Positions 9,559 to 18,904 of a DNA stretch of 64,000 nucleotides are shown one piece after another (position 1 is the stretch's first letter; each line of letters starts with the position of its first letter). Under the pieces are notes generated by a model that was given only the letters and a program-made list of their open reading frames with translations, had not been told where the DNA came from and did no database searches. The position numbers and the translations under genes were made by a program. Source of the stretch: Alteromonas antoniana (GTDB taxonomy: Bacteria > Pseudomonadota > Gammaproteobacteria > Enterobacterales > Alteromonadaceae); assembly GCF_019249295.1 (NCBI RefSeq), contig NZ_JAESDH010000017.1:50190-114189 (forward strand). Direction: 5' to 3'.

Positions 9559-10109
9559 AAGCCTTACAACAAATCGCCGCAACCAGACAATGGGTCGACG
9601 ATGTCGTTATCGCCCATAATTTCTGTCCGTTTGCGCGATTTGTGCGACACCCTGAGAAAATTCGCTATTGCGTTGCCACCGGTGACGCCGGCGAATTACT
9701 GGAGTCGCTGTTTCAGGAATGCCAGTTGCTGGATGGTGATGACAGCATCGCTACAACACTTCTGATCCTCGATAACGAAGACGTGCAGTCTTTTGATGGC
9801 TTTCTGGATATTCTGTCGATGGCAGACAGGCTCATCGACGACTGGGGGTTCCGTGGTGTGTATCAACTCGCCAGTTTCCATCCTGACTATGTATTTGAAG
9901 GCGAGTCGCCAGACTCACCCACACACTTTACCAATCGCTCGCCGTACCCGGTACTTCATCTTATCCGTGAAGATGACATTGAGAGAGTTCTGGCGGATTT
10001 CGGCGATCCGGAAAAGATTTACCGCGATAATATCGATACCACAACGGAAAAAGGCGAAGCGCACTTCCAGACCCTACTGGCAGCCTGTAAACACGCCCAA
10101 AAAGAGTAA
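9555..10109 (+). CDS. DUF1415 family protein
   Basis: Protein of unknown function, 184 residues. Its N-terminus ([18 protein letters not shown]) is the recognisable part of the DUF1415 family, with a conserved Cys in NFCPFA. No signal peptide or membrane segment, so probably cytoplasmic. The start is GTG at 9555, overlapping the folD stop (GTGA), which implies coupling. A role connected with folate or one-carbon metabolism can only be guessed from this position. Confidence 0.8.
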   Translation: MKALQQIAATRQWVDDVVIAHNFCPFARFVRHPEKIRYCVATGDAGELLESLFQECQLLDGDDSIATTLLILDNEDVQSFDGFLDILSMADRLIDDWGFRGVYQLASFHPDYVFEGESPDSPTHFTNRSPYPVLHLIREDDIERVLADFGDPEKIYRDNIDTTTEKGEAHFQTLLAACKHAQKE

Positions 10110-10264
10110 CGTCTGTCTCGCCAAAGACAGAGCGGAAATACCAGAGCTTGTTCTGAAAGCCGGCGACAGCAGATATCAGTAATGTAAATAAGTCTGACGC
10201 ATGCTTAGCCAGGCTTAATACGGATTGGTGTAACAGGTACCAGCGCTTATCGCCAACATCACAT

Positions 10265-11257
10265 TCAGCCTTCAGGCTGCAGCAGCTGCTCACTGGTAAT
10301 CTGAAACACGGACGCCTGATATTCGTTCAGAGTAAACACCCAGTCACTCACCCAGTGCGGGCTGTCTGGTGTACTAAACCAGATCTTGTGCAACCCTTCA
10401 TCGTCCGCCTCAGTCATATAGGCAAAAATTTCACTGCCATCCCCCAGCGTAAAAACAATATCGCCTATCAGTACCTGCTGCTCCCACTGATGTTGTACAT
10501 AAGGGGCCACATCAGTAAATTGCAGAGGCGTCATTTGCCCGATGGTCTGGGCAATAACACCGGGAAACGCCAAACTGCTGTCGCGTGGCTGTTGCTCCCA
10601 TATCCAGGGCTCTGCAACATCTCCCTCACTGCGGGTTAGTGTCATTTCCGGTTGACGGTTAAATGCCACCACGACCTTCTCGATATCCTGATCGGAAAAC
10701 GGCAATACCTCGTTTTCCAGCCAGTCAATGGAAGAACGCGGCAATGACAACGTGGTATCTATCAGGTAACTGACAGCACGACCTTGCTCACGCACGTACT
10801 GCCCCAGTCCGCTGCTGGCTGAATCACCCACAATTAAAGACCACTTCTGCTTGCCGGTCGCTAACTCAAGCAGCACACTCTGCGCATCGGGTACATCAAG
10901 GGCTTCCAGTCCCAGACGTGTGTAATTATCAGGGTTGGCAGTTTTCGGTTCAAGAACCTGCGCGTTCCGCAAGGCTCCCACCAGCTCTCCCAATGCCTGG
11001 CGGTCAACCGGAAAGCTTTGCATGGTATCCAGATGATTGGCCATCCACTCCCCATTTTGTTGAGACGCCTTAAAAATCACGCCCTGCGGGTTGCTGATTG
11101 TCACACTGTTTATTGCAGACGCCTGTTCAGAAAAGCCTTTCATCCATGCCTGTGACTGGATCTGACCCGACTCTTCATCTCGCTCCGAACCAAGCCAGTA
11201 TGCGACTGAGCCTGATAGCGCCACCAATGTGGTCAATACCAGTACACGTATACTCAT
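10265..11257 (-). CDS. DUF4340 domain protein of a Gld-type ABC operon
   Basis: 330 residues with an N-terminal membrane anchor or signal (MSIRVLVLTTLVALSGSVAYWL) and an otherwise soluble, probably periplasmic body that resembles DUF4340. Last gene of a four-gene unit; its start overlaps the preceding GldG-like stop by 4 bases. In other bacteria DUF4340 proteins often accompany GldG-like ABC transport genes, which this context repeats. Substrate and function are unknown. Confidence 0.75.
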   Translation of the reverse strand: MSIRVLVLTTLVALSGSVAYWLGSERDEESGQIQSQAWMKGFSEQASAINSVTISNPQGVIFKASQQNGEWMANHLDTMQSFPVDRQALGELVGALRNAQVLEPKTANPDNYTRLGLEALDVPDAQSVLLELATGKQKWSLIVGDSASSGLGQYVREQGRAVSYLIDTTLSLPRSSIDWLENEVLPFSDQDIEKVVVAFNRQPEMTLTRSEGDVAEPWIWEQQPRDSSLAFPGVIAQTIGQMTPLQFTDVAPYVQHQWEQQVLIGDIVFTLGDGSEIFAYMTEADDEGLHKIWFSTPDSPHWVSDWVFTLNEYQASVFQITSEQLLQPEG

Positions 11258-13101
11258 GAGGATGCCTCCTTCACTGCAGCAGGCGCACGCCGTTTACCAA
11301 TCCAGAAGATAAGAAACAACAAAAATACCAGTGCCACAGGCGCGGCGGCGACATTGAGTAACTTCAGCCAGTTGCCTAACGCATCAATATCGCGTTCTAA
11401 CTGGTAGCGAACATCTCTGAGTGCTTTTCGGATTGCGACACGCTGCTCAACGAACTCATCAATAGCGGTCTGCTGCTCATCCGTCATCACCAGTGCGCCC
11501 CCCTGAGCCTGTTGGGACTGCAGTTGTGCAAGCTGTGCTTCGGTCTGCTCTAGCTGGCTTTGTAAACGTTCTTCCTGCTCCCGGAATTTCGCTTCCGCTT
11601 TCATTTCAATGGCCTGTACCCGGGTGAACGGACGGGCAAAAGTTCCGCGACTGCGGACACTGATAAGGGCATCACTACCGGCCAGATTCTCGGTCGCGTT
11701 GGTAATGAAGTCGCCGTTATTCGCAAACGGCGTATACAGAGTTTGTCCGAAAAAGCTGCTCTGCTGCACCCAAAACTGATCTACCAACATATCAGCATCC
11801 GCCACGACCACGATATTAGCGCCGGCGGTGGACGCTTTAAACGTGCCCTCGCTGTCTGCCGGTGCCTGTGTATATGCTGAGGCCAGTTCACCGGTAAAAC
11901 GCGCCGCCAGCGTGAACCTGTCACGTGCGTCCGGTTGCCCCATGAATAATGATGAGGGCTCTCGGTTAAGCGCATACTCCTGCGCATCAATCAACATAGC
12001 GTTGTCAGATGTCTGCATCAGCGCTTCCTGCTTTAGCGCACTGCTCTTATCCAGAATCAGCGCGCCGAAAGATGCCCCGTTGATCATTTCCAGATTTGCT
12101 GTGGTGACATCAGCGCGATCCAGGTTTTCAGCAGTAAGACCTAAGATCCCCGGATGCCTGACGATGCCCCCATCCTGACTTCGGATCTCTAGTCCCAGCT
12201 GTTCATCGAGAAGCACACCGCCTTCATCCAGTGAAATTCCCCACTTCTCCAGTAATGACATGTCTGACGGGTTAGCCTGCATAGCTCCCATCATCGCCAT
12301 CTGGTCAGATTCAAAGTGTGGATCGACAAACGCCAGCAGGCGTCCCTGATTCATCACGAACTGGTCAATAGCAAAACTAAGTGGCTCGCTCAATGACGTG
12401 GCATGCGCCAACATGATTACGTCTGTATCCTGCGGTAACGACTCGGCTTCAGGATTCAGTAATTCCACATCGTAGAGTTGCGAAAGTTGCTCATAAAACA
12501 CCATCGCCTGACTGTATTGCCCGGTCATTGGGTTTTGACCCCCCGTCACCGGAAGCGACGAGATAAGCGTAAGTTTCACGGGTTCAGGGTCGCTTAACTG
12601 ATAGATAAGCTTACTGATGTCGTACTCCAGAAACTGCTCTTTCTGTGGATCGAAAAAGTTGATTGTGAACTGGTCATCCAGTGTATTGGTTCCCGCCAGT
12701 CCAAAATAGACCGCTTCCCCGATGCTGCCTATCGACGCGCCTGTCAGACCAAACTGCGACGCCTGATCTTCCGCCTCGGAAAACGGTTCGGGATCAATCA
12801 CCTTCAGGCGTACCTTGCCGTTTGAGGCCTGTTCATACTCTTCCAGTAAACTCAGTACCCTATTGGCATAGTTTCTCAGGCTGGTCATGCCTTTTGATGC
12901 GGTATCGGAGTAGAAGAAATAGAGGGTAACGGGTTCATCTAACTCGCCGAGCACCGCTTTGCTGCCGTCAGACAATGAATACACCGCGTTCTCTGTGAGA
13001 TCTGCACGGTATTTGCCTAACAGTTGGTTATTAAGTACCACCAGCGCGACAAACAGAAGTACCAACAAAGAAAGACTTAAAAATACTGACAACTTTCTCA
13101 T
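11254..13101 (-). CDS. GldG-family ABC transport auxiliary protein
   Basis: 615 residues. An N-terminal membrane helix (about 7-25), a large extracytoplasmic body of the GldG/ABC_transp_aux type, a Gln-rich coiled coil near 515-545 (REQEERLQSQLEQTEAQLAQ), and a C-terminal helix (about 583-603) followed by a basic tail. GldG was named for gliding motility in Bacteroidetes, but homologues are common in non-gliding proteobacteria. Two bases separate it from the upstream permease gene, so it acts with that transporter. The substrate cannot be told from sequence. Confidence 0.8.
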   Translation of the reverse strand: MRKLSVFLSLSLLVLLFVALVVLNNQLLGKYRADLTENAVYSLSDGSKAVLGELDEPVTLYFFYSDTASKGMTSLRNYANRVLSLLEEYEQASNGKVRLKVIDPEPFSEAEDQASQFGLTGASIGSIGEAVYFGLAGTNTLDDQFTINFFDPQKEQFLEYDISKLIYQLSDPEPVKLTLISSLPVTGGQNPMTGQYSQAMVFYEQLSQLYDVELLNPEAESLPQDTDVIMLAHATSLSEPLSFAIDQFVMNQGRLLAFVDPHFESDQMAMMGAMQANPSDMSLLEKWGISLDEGGVLLDEQLGLEIRSQDGGIVRHPGILGLTAENLDRADVTTANLEMINGASFGALILDKSSALKQEALMQTSDNAMLIDAQEYALNREPSSLFMGQPDARDRFTLAARFTGELASAYTQAPADSEGTFKASTAGANIVVVADADMLVDQFWVQQSSFFGQTLYTPFANNGDFITNATENLAGSDALISVRSRGTFARPFTRVQAIEMKAEAKFREQEERLQSQLEQTEAQLAQLQSQQAQGGALVMTDEQQTAIDEFVEQRVAIRKALRDVRYQLERDIDALGNWLKLLNVAAAPVALVFLLFLIFWIGKRRAPAAVKEASS

Positions 13102-13103
13102 GG

Positions 13104-13841
13104 TTAATCCGCCTTCTTCTGTTCGATAATCACCAGGCTAGCATAAAGCCAGACACCCATCGTAATGAGGAAATACCCCACGTCGTTGAGCGCAAGTACT
13201 CCCTTTGCCATCGATTCAAAATGGGTGAGAAAACTGAATGAGGCCACAGTATCGATAACGGCGTTGTCGGCCCAGTGCTGAAACGCGTCCAGCACGATGC
13301 CGGAGCCGCTGACCACAAACAAAAAACACACGACAATGGCCAGAATAAAAGCAACCACCTGATTTTTTGTCATAGCAGACATACACATGCTGATAGCCAG
13401 AAACGCCCCGGCCATTAACCAGCTGCCAACATAAGCGGCAATAATAATTCCATTGTCCGGCGCACCAAGATAACTCACCGTCAGCCACAGCGGGAATGTT
13501 AACGCAAGCGCCAGAGCCAGCACGCCCCAGGCAGCGAAAAACTTGCCCATTACCGCTTCGCCGACGCTCACCGGCAGTGTCATTAACAGCTCGATGCTGC
13601 CGGATTTACGTTCTTCCGCCCAGGTACGCATAGCAATTGCCGGCACCAGAAACAGGTAAAGCCACGGATGAAAGTTGAAAAACGGCAGTAAGTCAGCCTG
13701 ACCACGCTCAAACAGATTGCCGATGAAAAAAGTAAAAATACTGCTTAACATTAGAAAAATGGCGATAAACACATAAGCCACCGGGGTGGCAAAAAAGCTG
13801 CTGAATTCACGTTTGGTTATTATCCAGATATTTCTCATCAC
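13104..13841 (-). CDS. ABC-2 type permease (GldF-like)
   Basis: 245 residues with six predicted membrane helices, the pattern of ABC-2 permeases. The start MMRNIWIITKREFSSFFATPVAYVF and the motif TWAEERKSGSIELLMTLPVS (about 73-92) are typical of the GldF/NosY group. It overlaps the ATPase gene by 4 bases. Together with that ATPase it forms the membrane core of the transporter. Confidence 0.88.
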   Translation of the reverse strand: MMRNIWIITKREFSSFFATPVAYVFIAIFLMLSSIFTFFIGNLFERGQADLLPFFNFHPWLYLFLVPAIAMRTWAEERKSGSIELLMTLPVSVGEAVMGKFFAAWGVLALALALTFPLWLTVSYLGAPDNGIIIAAYVGSWLMAGAFLAISMCMSAMTKNQVVAFILAIVVCFLFVVSGSGIVLDAFQHWADNAVIDTVASFSFLTHFESMAKGVLALNDVGYFLITMGVWLYASLVIIEQKKAD

Positions 13842-14764
13842 ACCGACTCCTTTGATGCTGTGATTTCTCTGAAAACATCATCCAGTCTTCCCTGGTCAAC
13901 ATGTAAGTCTTCTACCGGCAGCCGGCGTAACTGAATATGTTCCGCCACCTGCGGCAGGATGTGTGCACCAGGCTCAGGGAACAGCGTAACGCGGCCGGTT
14001 TTGCGATCCACTTCCATATCATCAACGCCATCAAGCTCAGCTAACCCGGATATGTCCGCCGCGTAACTCATCGTCAGACTCACTGACTGATAAAAGCGAG
14101 ATTTCTGCTGTAGCGCGAGTGGCGTATCATCAAATTTCAGTGCGCCGTCAGCAATGATCATTACCCGGTTGCATACCGCCGCGACTTCTTCAAGAATATG
14201 TGTGGAGATAATAACAATTTTGTCTTCGCTAAGGCCCTGGATAAGCTTTCTGACCTGATGCTTTTGATTAGGATCCAACCCGTCCGTTGGCTCGTCCAGG
14301 ATCAGAATTTTCGGGTCGTGAATAATCGCCTGGGCCAGGCCCACTCGCCGCTTGAATCCTTTTGATAAGTTATCGATTGGCCTGTCGAGCACAGCCTGTA
14401 ACTCTAGCTGCGCGACAACTTCAGCAATTCTCTCGTGTTTTCGTTTTCCTTTCAGTTCGCGTATTTGCGCAATGAAAAGCAAAAACTGATACACCGTCAT
14501 ATCACCGTAAGCCGGGGCGCCTTCTGGCAGATATCCTATGATTTTCTGCACTGACTTACTGTGCTTGCTGATATCAGCGTCATTAATATGAATAGTGCCT
14601 TCTGATGCGGGTAAAAAGCCCGTCAACATTTTCATCGTTGTCGACTTGCCCGCTCCGTTTGGCCCTAAAAAGCCGACGATATCTCCGGCTTTTATATCGA
14701 AGGACAGGCCATCTACGGCTTTGAACTTATCAAAGTACCGTGAAAGATTTTTAACAGCGATCAT
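13838..14764 (-). CDS. ABC transporter ATP-binding protein (GldA/CcmA-like)
   Basis: 308 residues. Walker A GPNGAGKST is at 34-42, the Q-loop is YLPEGAPAY near 85, the signature LSKGFKRRVGLAQ lies near 133-145, Walker B is ILILDEPTDGLD, and the switch His follows in ISTHILEE. A C-terminal extension of about 90 residues is usual in this group. First gene of the ATPase-permease-GldG-DUF4340 unit, all linked by 4-base overlaps or a 2-base gap, so one polycistronic message is likely. Confidence 0.92.
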   Translation of the reverse strand: MIAVKNLSRYFDKFKAVDGLSFDIKAGDIVGFLGPNGAGKSTTMKMLTGFLPASEGTIHINDADISKHSKSVQKIIGYLPEGAPAYGDMTVYQFLLFIAQIRELKGKRKHERIAEVVAQLELQAVLDRPIDNLSKGFKRRVGLAQAIIHDPKILILDEPTDGLDPNQKHQVRKLIQGLSEDKIVIISTHILEEVAAVCNRVMIIADGALKFDDTPLALQQKSRFYQSVSLTMSYAADISGLAELDGVDDMEVDRKTGRVTLFPEPGAHILPQVAEHIQLRRLPVEDLHVDQGRLDDVFREITASKESV

Positions 14765-15160
14765 AGTGTTCCTATTACGATCATCAATAATAGCGAATGC
14801 GGGAATTCAGGGATTATTCCTTTGTCTCTCCGCGAGAATTCTGTTTACGCAGTGCAGAGTGGATAGCTGCCCGCAACATAAAACAAACTGTTCGTTGTAA
14901 GCGGTATCTGTGCTTTATACATTCACGACATACTGAAGCCTGGCGAAAAACTTTCTGGCCGTAGTCTTGCCACTAAAAAGCCTGTTTGAACCGAAAGCAG
15001 CAAAGCTACCCATGACTTCACAAAAATGACACACGCACTCACAACGCTGGTGATGTGGATATAGTGACACATGGATGAATTTCAATCATCAGGAGATCGT
15101 CTTTCTGCGACGTTTTTCTGCAACCGCTTCAGCCCGCCTCACAAAATATGTGGTATGCGC

Positions 15161-15193
15161 AAAAAAGAAAAAAGCCCGCAAAAATAAGCGGGC
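15161..15193 (-). terminator. Rho-independent terminator without an upstream protein gene
   Basis: Stem GCCCGC/GCGGGC (15174-15179 with 15188-15193), followed on the minus strand by TTTTTTCTTTTTT. On the plus strand the stem is not followed by T, so orientation is clear. It does not terminate the ABC operon, which begins further down the minus strand. Confidence 0.8.
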
Positions 15194-15287
15194 CGAAATG
15201 GGTTAATCCAGGGAACCATCAAGGCACACGGAGAGGCCTGGGATGGACAAGTAAAAAACTTGTACGGGTAAGTTACGTGAGAAATGT
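15163..15287 (-). ncRNA. Candidate small RNA antisense to the trmO upstream region
   Basis: No protein gene reads into the strong minus-strand terminator at 15161-15193, so a separate transcript must end there. Upstream, an extended -10 of form TGTAATAAT (minus, 15302-15294) would start RNA near 15287. The RNA of about 125 bases would fold into ACAAGT-TTTTT-ACTTGT, a longer CCAGG...CCTGG stem, and the terminator. The -35 is poor and no known family was recognised. Confidence 0.4.
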
Positions 15288-15328
15288 GAGACAATTATTA
15301 CAACGATACACTTACATTTTGATTCAGG

Positions 15329-16048
15329 ATGAACAGCACAAGTTTTACGGTCAGTGCCATAGGGCATATCTCCACGCCGTTCAGGCAGAAGTTTGCCATT
15401 CCAAGACAGTCTTCTCTGGCCCGGGCGAAAGGCGTTATTACCCTGACGCCGGAATTTACCAGCGACGCTGTGTTTAAAGGTCTGGATGGGTTTTCACACC
15501 TCTGGCTGCTGTTTATGTTCCATGAAACTCTGCCCAGAGGATGGAAGCCAGCAGTAAAAGCGCCGCGATTGGGGGGAAACGATACCCTTGGCGTTTTTGC
15601 TACCCGCAGCACCCACCGACCGAATGGTATTGGCATGTCACTGGTGGAAAACTGTGGCTGGGATCAACAGCAGGGCCAACTGCGATTGCATGTCGCCGGG
15701 GTCGACCTGCTAGACCAGACCCCCATTATTGATATAAAACCCTACCTCAATTATGCAGACAGCCGCGACAACGCCAACGACCCTCTGGCATCCTACGTGC
15801 CGATACCAGACCGTGACGTTACGTTTTGCAAAAGCACCATCCCGGCGTTGAAAGAAGCACTAACCCGATACCCGGACTTTGAGTCTCTTACCAAAAACAT
15901 CCTTTCTCAGGATCCCCGCCCTGCCTATCGCCAGCACCATGATAATGATGATAAAACGTATAAAGTTATGCTCTATACTTACGATATCAGCTGGCAGGTA
16001 CGTGACGGCACGGTAGAGGTGACGGCACTGGTATCAATCGCTGATTAG
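15329..16048 (+). CDS. trmO: tRNA (N6-threonylcarbamoyladenosine37-N6)-methyltransferase TrmO
   Basis: TsaA/YaeB-family SAM-dependent enzyme that methylates t6A37 to m6t6A in tRNA-Thr. 239 residues, close to the E. coli protein. Recognisable segments: IGHISTPFRQKFAIPRQ near the N-terminus, HLWLLFMFHE, and the family signature RSTHRPNGIGMSLV near 92-105, followed by GVDLLDQTPIIDIKPY. The ATG at 15329 lacks a well-spaced ribosome site, but the N-terminus aligns with the family so the start is kept. Monocistronic. Confidence 0.92.
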   Translation: MNSTSFTVSAIGHISTPFRQKFAIPRQSSLARAKGVITLTPEFTSDAVFKGLDGFSHLWLLFMFHETLPRGWKPAVKAPRLGGNDTLGVFATRSTHRPNGIGMSLVENCGWDQQQGQLRLHVAGVDLLDQTPIIDIKPYLNYADSRDNANDPLASYVPIPDRDVTFCKSTIPALKEALTRYPDFESLTKNILSQDPRPAYRQHHDNDDKTYKVMLYTYDISWQVRDGTVEVTALVSIAD

Positions 16049-16240
16049 CGCTCCTTCAAGTCGTCGGCCACGCCGGATCTTGGCCAGTCGGTATAGCGAA
16101 ATCATGAGGCTGAAACGTTATCGCTTTGTGCTATGGCATGTGCTTATCTGTTTACGGGTGTAAACTGCGAATGTGACCCCAACCGTCAGTTCGATATGCA
16201 GAGAAACGAAAACAGGGAATTTACACATTGTTTTTCGCTT

Positions 16241-16267
16241 TTGTTGACCGCCGACAACCGCTAGAAT
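16241..16267 (+). promoter_or_regulatory. Candidate proS promoter
   Basis: TTGTTG near 16241 and TAGAAT at 16262-16267 with a 15-base spacer, followed by ACGCGGG. The spacer is short, so the -35 assignment is uncertain; the -10 is 41 bases before the start codon. Confidence 0.4.
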
Positions 16268-16307
16268 ACGCGGGTTTAAAAAATTCGAATAAAGGAAGCT
16301 AGTTGTA

Positions 16308-18005
16308 ATGCGCACGAGTCAATACTTACTGTCGACGCAAAAAGAAACGCCAGCCGAAGCGGAAGTCATCAGTCATCAGCTGATGCTTCGCGCGGGAATG
16401 ATCCGCAAACTGGCTTCAGGACTTTACACCTGGTTGCCGTCCGGGCTGCGTGTGCTTAACAAAGTTGCCAATATCGTGCGCGAAGAGATGAACCGCGCGG
16501 GTGGCGTTGAAGTATTGATGCCGGTGGTACAGCCTGCTGACCTGTGGGAAGAGTCAGGTCGCTGGGATGAATACGGTCCGGAGTTACTGCGCGTAAAAGA
16601 TCGCCATAACCGCGATTTTGTTTTAGGCCCGACCCATGAGGAGGTCATTACCTCTCTGGTGCGCAATGAAGTCAGCAGTTACAAACAACTTCCTTTAAAC
16701 CTTTATCAAATTCAGACCAAGTTCCGGGATGAAGTACGTCCGCGGTTTGGCATCATGCGTGGCCGTGAATTTACCATGAAAGACGCTTATAGCTTCCATT
16801 TGGACGATGAGTGCCTGGGTAAAACCTATGACAATATGTACGGTGCATACAGCCGTATATTCGAGCGTATGGGTCTGGATTTTCGCGCTGTTATCGCTGA
16901 TTCCGGCGCTATCGGCGGTAGCGTTTCTCACGAATTTCATGTCTTAGCAGCATCGGGGGAAGACGCCATCGCCTTCTCAGACAGCTCAGACTACGCAGCC
17001 AACGTGGAAATGGCAGAAGCCATTGCACCTGAACAACAAACACCGTCAGGCGTGGCTGCGAAAACGGTAACGAAAGAAAGTGGCTCAATGGATGATTTCT
17101 ACGCTGCGCAAGGTCAATCAGCGTCTGATGCAGTAAAGCTCATCGTGGTGAAAGGTGCATCGGAAGAAGAGGAAGAAAAATGGGTAGCGCTGGTTCTACG
17201 CGCTGACCATACACTTAATGATATCAAAGCCGAGAAGCACCCTTTAGTTGCTTCCCCGCTTATGGAAGCCGGTGAAGAAAAAGCCACGCAGTTATTAGGA
17301 TGTAGCCCGGTCTCTGCTGACCCAATGGCCTGTAACCTACCGGTTATCGTCGATCACAGTGCTGCTGCACTGACAGATTTTATCTGCGGAGCAGGTGAAG
17401 CGAACACCTTCCGTATCAATGCAAACTGGGACAACACACCAGAGTCTGTCGATATCCGCAACGTGGTTGCCGGAGATGCGGCTCCGGATGGCAATGGTAC
17501 CATTGAAATCAAACGCGGCATCGAAGTGGGTCATATCTTCCAGTTGGGTGACAAGTACTCTAAAGCCATGAACTGCGGAGTATTGAGTGAGAGTGGAAAA
17601 CATCAGACACTGACCATGGGCTGCTATGGAATCGGTGTATCGCGCATTGTCGCTGCAGCAATTGAGCAGAACCACGATAAATTCGGGATCATCTGGCCGG
17701 ATCCGATCGCGCCTTTCAAAGTTGCGCTAATTCCAATGAACATGCACAAGTCCCAGCGTATTAAAGATACCGCTGAAGCCCTGTATCAAAAGCTGACCGA
17801 AATGGGTGTGGAAGTGCTGTTTGATGACCGTAAAGAGCGTCCGGGTGTGATGTTCAACGATATGGAACTCATCGGCATACCGCACAGCATCGTGATCGGG
17901 GAAAGAAACCTGGACAATCAGCAGGTGGAATATAAGAATCGCCGAACGGGTGATAAACAACTCTTGGATATTGACGCAGTTTGTGAGCATATTGGTTCGC
18001 TCTGA
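16308..18005 (+). CDS. proS: Prolyl-tRNA synthetase
   Basis: Charges tRNA-Pro with proline. 565 residues, the bacterial-type enzyme (E. coli 572). Class II motifs are seen: motif 2 around [21 protein letters not shown] and motif 3 with [18 protein letters not shown] long insertion between motifs 2 and 3 (about 225-380) is the editing (INS) domain that clears Ala-tRNA-Pro. C-terminal anticodon-binding domain from about 465. AAAGGAAG precedes the ATG. Two tRNA-Pro genes lie elsewhere in this window. Confidence 0.98.
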   Translation: MRTSQYLLSTQKETPAEAEVISHQLMLRAGMIRKLASGLYTWLPSGLRVLNKVANIVREEMNRAGGVEVLMPVVQPADLWEESGRWDEYGPELLRVKDRHNRDFVLGPTHEEVITSLVRNEVSSYKQLPLNLYQIQTKFRDEVRPRFGIMRGREFTMKDAYSFHLDDECLGKTYDNMYGAYSRIFERMGLDFRAVIADSGAIGGSVSHEFHVLAASGEDAIAFSDSSDYAANVEMAEAIAPEQQTPSGVAAKTVTKESGSMDDFYAAQGQSASDAVKLIVVKGASEEEEEKWVALVLRADHTLNDIKAEKHPLVASPLMEAGEEKATQLLGCSPVSADPMACNLPVIVDHSAAALTDFICGAGEANTFRINANWDNTPESVDIRNVVAGDAAPDGNGTIEIKRGIEVGHIFQLGDKYSKAMNCGVLSESGKHQTLTMGCYGIGVSRIVAAAIEQNHDKFGIIWPDPIAPFKVALIPMNMHKSQRIKDTAEALYQKLTEMGVEVLFDDRKERPGVMFNDMELIGIPHSIVIGERNLDNQQVEYKNRRTGDKQLLDIDAVCEHIGSL

Positions 18006-18048
18006 GTAAACGACGTCCTATCCGATAACAGGAAGTAACGGAGGAGAC

Positions 18049-18888
18049 ATGCAGTTAACGTTTTACGGTGTGAGAGGTTCTATCCCCACGCCGGGTGCAG
18101 ATTTCGTCCGTTACGGTGGTAACACTGCCTGTGTTCATATCAGCCTGACTGATGGTACCGACATCATTTTAGATGCCGGTACCGGCATCAGATTACTGGG
18201 CAATCAGCTGGTTAAAAAAACCAGCCCTATTCATTTGCTGCTCACCCACAACCACTGGGATCATATTCAGGGCTTTCCTTTTTTTGCCCCCATCTATCAA
18301 AAAGACCGCGAGATTATTATTTATCCGGGGCAAACGGCGCTTCCCGAACACGATCAGATTTTACAGCAGATGCAGGGGTCTGTGTTTCCGGTACCTGCCA
18401 AAGCACTGACCTCAGATATCTCTTTACACGTTGTTCCCGACGGCCAGGATAGCTGGAAAATTGGTAACGCGACTATACGCCGACTGCCGATGAATCATCC
18501 CGGCAAAGGCAGCGCTTACTGCATTAACGACGGCAACTGCAAAATTGCCTATATCACCGACAATGAGCTCTACCCCCCTTACAAAAAAGAAACGGATTTT
18601 ATGACTTTTGTCGATTTTGCCAGAGACGCTGACGTTATTATTCATGATGCACAGTATATGGTGGCAGACATGCCGGCAAAATCAGGCTGGGGCCACAGCG
18701 TCGCAGAAGAAGCAGTAAAACTGGCGATGGCCTGCAATGCTAAGTGCCTTGCGCTTTACAGCCATGATCCGGAACGTACCGACGATGATATTGACGCCGT
18801 TGTAGAGCATTGCAATCAGTTTATTCAGGTTGCAGAATCATCACTCACCCTGATTGCAGCGGCCGAGGGACAAACGCTGCAGTTTTAA
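18049..18888 (+). CDS. Metallo-beta-lactamase-fold hydrolase (phosphodiesterase-like)
   Basis: 279 residues. The metal site HNHWDHIQG (about 67-75) is the HxHxDH signature of the fold, with further His/Asp in MNHPGKGS, DAQY and YSHDP. The N-terminus QLTFYGVRGSIPTPG is typical of the group related to PhnP and cyclic-nucleotide phosphodiesterases. No signal peptide, so cytoplasmic. GGAGG lies 6 bases before the ATG. Its neighbours, proS (43 bases upstream) and pldA (16 bases downstream), give no functional link; the exact substrate is unknown. Confidence 0.85.
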   Translation: MQLTFYGVRGSIPTPGADFVRYGGNTACVHISLTDGTDIILDAGTGIRLLGNQLVKKTSPIHLLLTHNHWDHIQGFPFFAPIYQKDREIIIYPGQTALPEHDQILQQMQGSVFPVPAKALTSDISLHVVPDGQDSWKIGNATIRRLPMNHPGKGSAYCINDGNCKIAYITDNELYPPYKKETDFMTFVDFARDADVIIHDAQYMVADMPAKSGWGHSVAEEAVKLAMACNAKCLALYSHDPERTDDDIDAVVEHCNQFIQVAESSLTLIAAAEGQTLQF

Positions 18889-18904
18889 TTACTTATGCTT
18901 TACC

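Larger units (their letters stand above)
14765..15328. other. Long intergenic region between the ABC operon and trmO
   Basis: About 564 bases between divergent genes. 15161-15287 holds a candidate minus-strand small RNA with its own terminator. 14765-15160 shows no credible gene and no clear promoter, although the ABC operon promoter must lie here or close by. Confidence 0.5.

Noticed and set aside
15196..15260. CsrB/RsmY-like RNA on the plus strand, suggested by several GGA motifs
   Set aside because: No plus-strand terminator follows and the motifs are not in hairpin loops; the minus-strand RNA is better supported.
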